Assembly: GCA_016278415.1 (NCBI GenBank)
Contig: JADQBV010000402.1
Coordinates: forward strand, 1 to 8,086
Direction of reading: 5' to 3'
Length of the DNA stretch: 8,086 bases
From: Halanaerobiales bacterium
Lineage (GTDB): Bacteria > Bacillota_F > Halanaerobiia > Halanaerobiales > DTU029
The translations under genes were made by a program, and so were the position numbers. Shown here one piece after another: positions 6,851 to 8,086 of the stretch; positions within the stretch are counted from its first letter, which is position 1, and each line of letters starts with the position of its first letter. The notes under the pieces are model-generated. The model was not told where the DNA came from and did not search any database. It saw only the letters and a list, made by a program, of their open reading frames with translations.

Positions 6851-7771
6851 GTGAATTATTCAGATGCAGTTAATAATTTCAGAAAATATCTAGCTGTTGA
6901 GAAAGGTTATTCTCCATTAACTATAAAAGAATACACCCATGATTTAAGATTATTAAGTAATTATCTAATTGAAAAATTTAATTATAATAAAGAATTTAAA
7001 GTTGAGAAAGTGGACAAGTTTGAGATAGCTGAATTCTTAGGAGATATAATTCTTGTTGATGATAATAGTCCTGTAACTAGAAACAGGAAGTTATATTCTA
7101 TAAGGTCTTTTTTTAAATACCTAGCCAAAAATGATGTCCTTGAAAATAACCCCACACTCTCCATAGAAGCAAGTAAAACTGAAATTAAGTCTGAGCCAAT
7201 CTATATGAAATTAGATGATGCCAGAAGGTATATAGACTCAATTAATAATTATGATAGTATTAATCGAGTAAGAGACTTAGCAATAGTTAAACTATTTTTA
7301 TATGCAGGTCTTCGTGTATCAGAATTGGTAAATCTAGATATAGAGAACATTGATTTTGAGAATAAATCAATTAAATTTTTTGGAAAGGGTAATAAAGAAA
7401 GAATCTTACCACTACATGATGATGTAATAAATGTTATAGAAGATTATCTAAAGGAAAGAGATTTGATAAGTATTAAGTATAAAGAGGATGAGAATTCACT
7501 ATTCATTTCACGACACGGACGTAGAATAAGTATTAGATCTATACAGATGCTAGTAAAGAAATATGCTAAAGCGGCAGGGATAAAAAATTCAAGTAAAATC
7601 ACTCCACATAAATTAAGACATACCTTTGCTTCACTATTGTATTATCAAACTAAAGATATAAAAATACTTCAAGAATTATTAGGTCATTCAAATATTTCTA
7701 CAACTCAAATTTACACACACACTGATATAGAACAAAAAAAGCAAGCAATTAATGAATTGCCTGATTTATAA
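6851..7771 (+). CDS. XerC/XerD-type tyrosine recombinase
   Basis: Counted from GTG at 6851, the protein is 306 aa, the usual size of Xer recombinases, with an N-terminal helical SAM-like DNA-binding domain (about 1-105) and a C-terminal catalytic domain. All catalytic residues are visible: R155 (AGLRVSEL), K179 (GKGNKER hairpin), H253 and R256 (PHKLRHTFAS), H279 (LLGHSN) and the nucleophile Y288 (QIYTH). Such enzymes resolve chromosome dimers at dif sites, or act as integrases. XerC, XerD and stand-alone relatives cannot be separated here, and the C-terminus (INELPDL) is not the HPRA-type end typical of XerC/XerD, so no symbol is given. GTG is chosen because GGAGGG (6838-6843) lies seven bases upstream; an in-frame TTG at 6836 overlaps it. 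It follows hflX and converges on the tRNA cluster. No dif-like site was recognised in the window. Confidence 0.9.
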   Translation: MNYSDAVNNFRKYLAVEKGYSPLTIKEYTHDLRLLSNYLIEKFNYNKEFKVEKVDKFEIAEFLGDIILVDDNSPVTRNRKLYSIRSFFKYLAKNDVLENNPTLSIEASKTEIKSEPIYMKLDDARRYIDSINNYDSINRVRDLAIVKLFLYAGLRVSELVNLDIENIDFENKSIKFFGKGNKERILPLHDDVINVIEDYLKERDLISIKYKEDENSLFISRHGRRISIRSIQMLVKKYAKAAGIKNSSKITPHKLRHTFASLLYYQTKDIKILQELLGHSNISTTQIYTHTDIEQKKQAINELPDL

Positions 7772-7816
7772 TCTATTAAATAATATTTTATTTACGAAAA
7801 ATATCTGACATAAAAA

Positions 7817-7892
<76 letters not shown>

Positions 7893-7952
7893 ACAGGTAT
7901 TTAACACAAAAAAAATTATAAATAAATAACTTATGAATTTAAGCTTTTTATT

Positions 7953-8029
7953 TGGTTGCGGGGACCGGATTCGAACCGATGACCTCCAGATTATGAGCCT
8001 GACGAGCTACCGGACTGCTCTACCCCGCG
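7953..8029 (-). tRNA. initiator tRNA-fMet (CAU) with altered anticodon stem
   Basis: A complete 77-base cloverleaf with encoded CCA. Initiator identity rests on the unpaired C1-A72 end (acceptor CGCGGGG against CCCCGCA) and the A11-U24 pair, and the sequence follows the Bacillus initiator closely outside the anticodon stem. The loop is CTCATAA. The stem TCAGG/TCTGG gives A29-U41, G30-C40 and G31-U39 in place of the usual three G-C pairs. It lies 60 bases upstream of tRNA-Phe and six bases downstream of tRNA-Lys in transcription order. Confidence 0.95.
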
Positions 8030-8035
8030 ATAAAA

Positions 8036-8086
8036 TGGTGGGCCATGAAGGAATCGAACCTTCGACGCCCTGATTAAAAGTCAGGT
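8036..8086 (-). tRNA. tRNA-Lys (TTT), 5' part cut by window edge
   Basis: The visible 3' part has the anticodon arm CCTGA-CTTTTAA-TCAGG (anticodon UUU), variable loop GCGTC, T-arm GAAGG-TTCGATT-CCTTC, 3' acceptor strand ATGGCCC, discriminator A and encoded CCA. The D-arm and 5' acceptor strand lie beyond the end of the window. Confidence 0.95.

Noticed and set aside
7745..7793. Hairpins GCAATT-AATG-AATTGC (7745-7760) and AAATAA-TATT-TTATTT (7778-7793) as terminators
   Set aside because: The first lies inside the recombinase coding end and lacks a T tract; the second is a pure AT stem. Neither is a convincing terminator on either strand.

Overview
The window looks like chromosome of a low-GC Firmicute. 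AT-rich coding, strong GGAGG-type ribosome binding sites, CCA-encoding tRNA genes and an RlmCD-type rRNA methyltransferase all fit. Protein style suggests an anaerobic clostridial or halanaerobial lineage, but that placement is an inference. The genes are mostly housekeeping; the most unusual material lies between them.

Left part (1-2046): a gene-free AT-rich leader ends in a good sigma-A-type promoter driving a 23S rRNA m5U methyltransferase (rlmCD). A 273-bp spacer follows that is richer in CpG than its surroundings. It holds the first copy of a 58-nt two-hairpin element.

Middle part, minus strand (2047-5142): in transcription order, a small glutaredoxin-like protein with its own probable terminator, a spacer holding the second copy of the element, an M3-family oligoendopeptidase F, and 26 bp later a three-helix membrane protein resembling a degenerate MotA/TolQ/ExbB channel subunit. 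The last two are probably co-transcribed.

Right part (5143-8086): an AT-rich divergent promoter region leads into the ribosome-associated GTPase hflX, then a Xer-type tyrosine recombinase. Converging on it from the minus strand is a tRNA cluster: Lys(UUU, cut by the window edge), initiator fMet(CAU) and Phe(GAA).

The main discovery candidate is the pair of 58-nt elements at 1907-1964 and 4761-4818. They have identical length, no indels and nearly identical single-stranded parts. Their helix sequences differ but remain paired through compensatory changes in both stems, as expected of a structured RNA (or a folded single-stranded DNA) family. Two further oddities concern translation initiation. 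The initiator tRNA lacks the canonical three G-C pairs of the anticodon stem. The ribosome binding site of hflX points at an ATA codon rather than at the upstream ATG.
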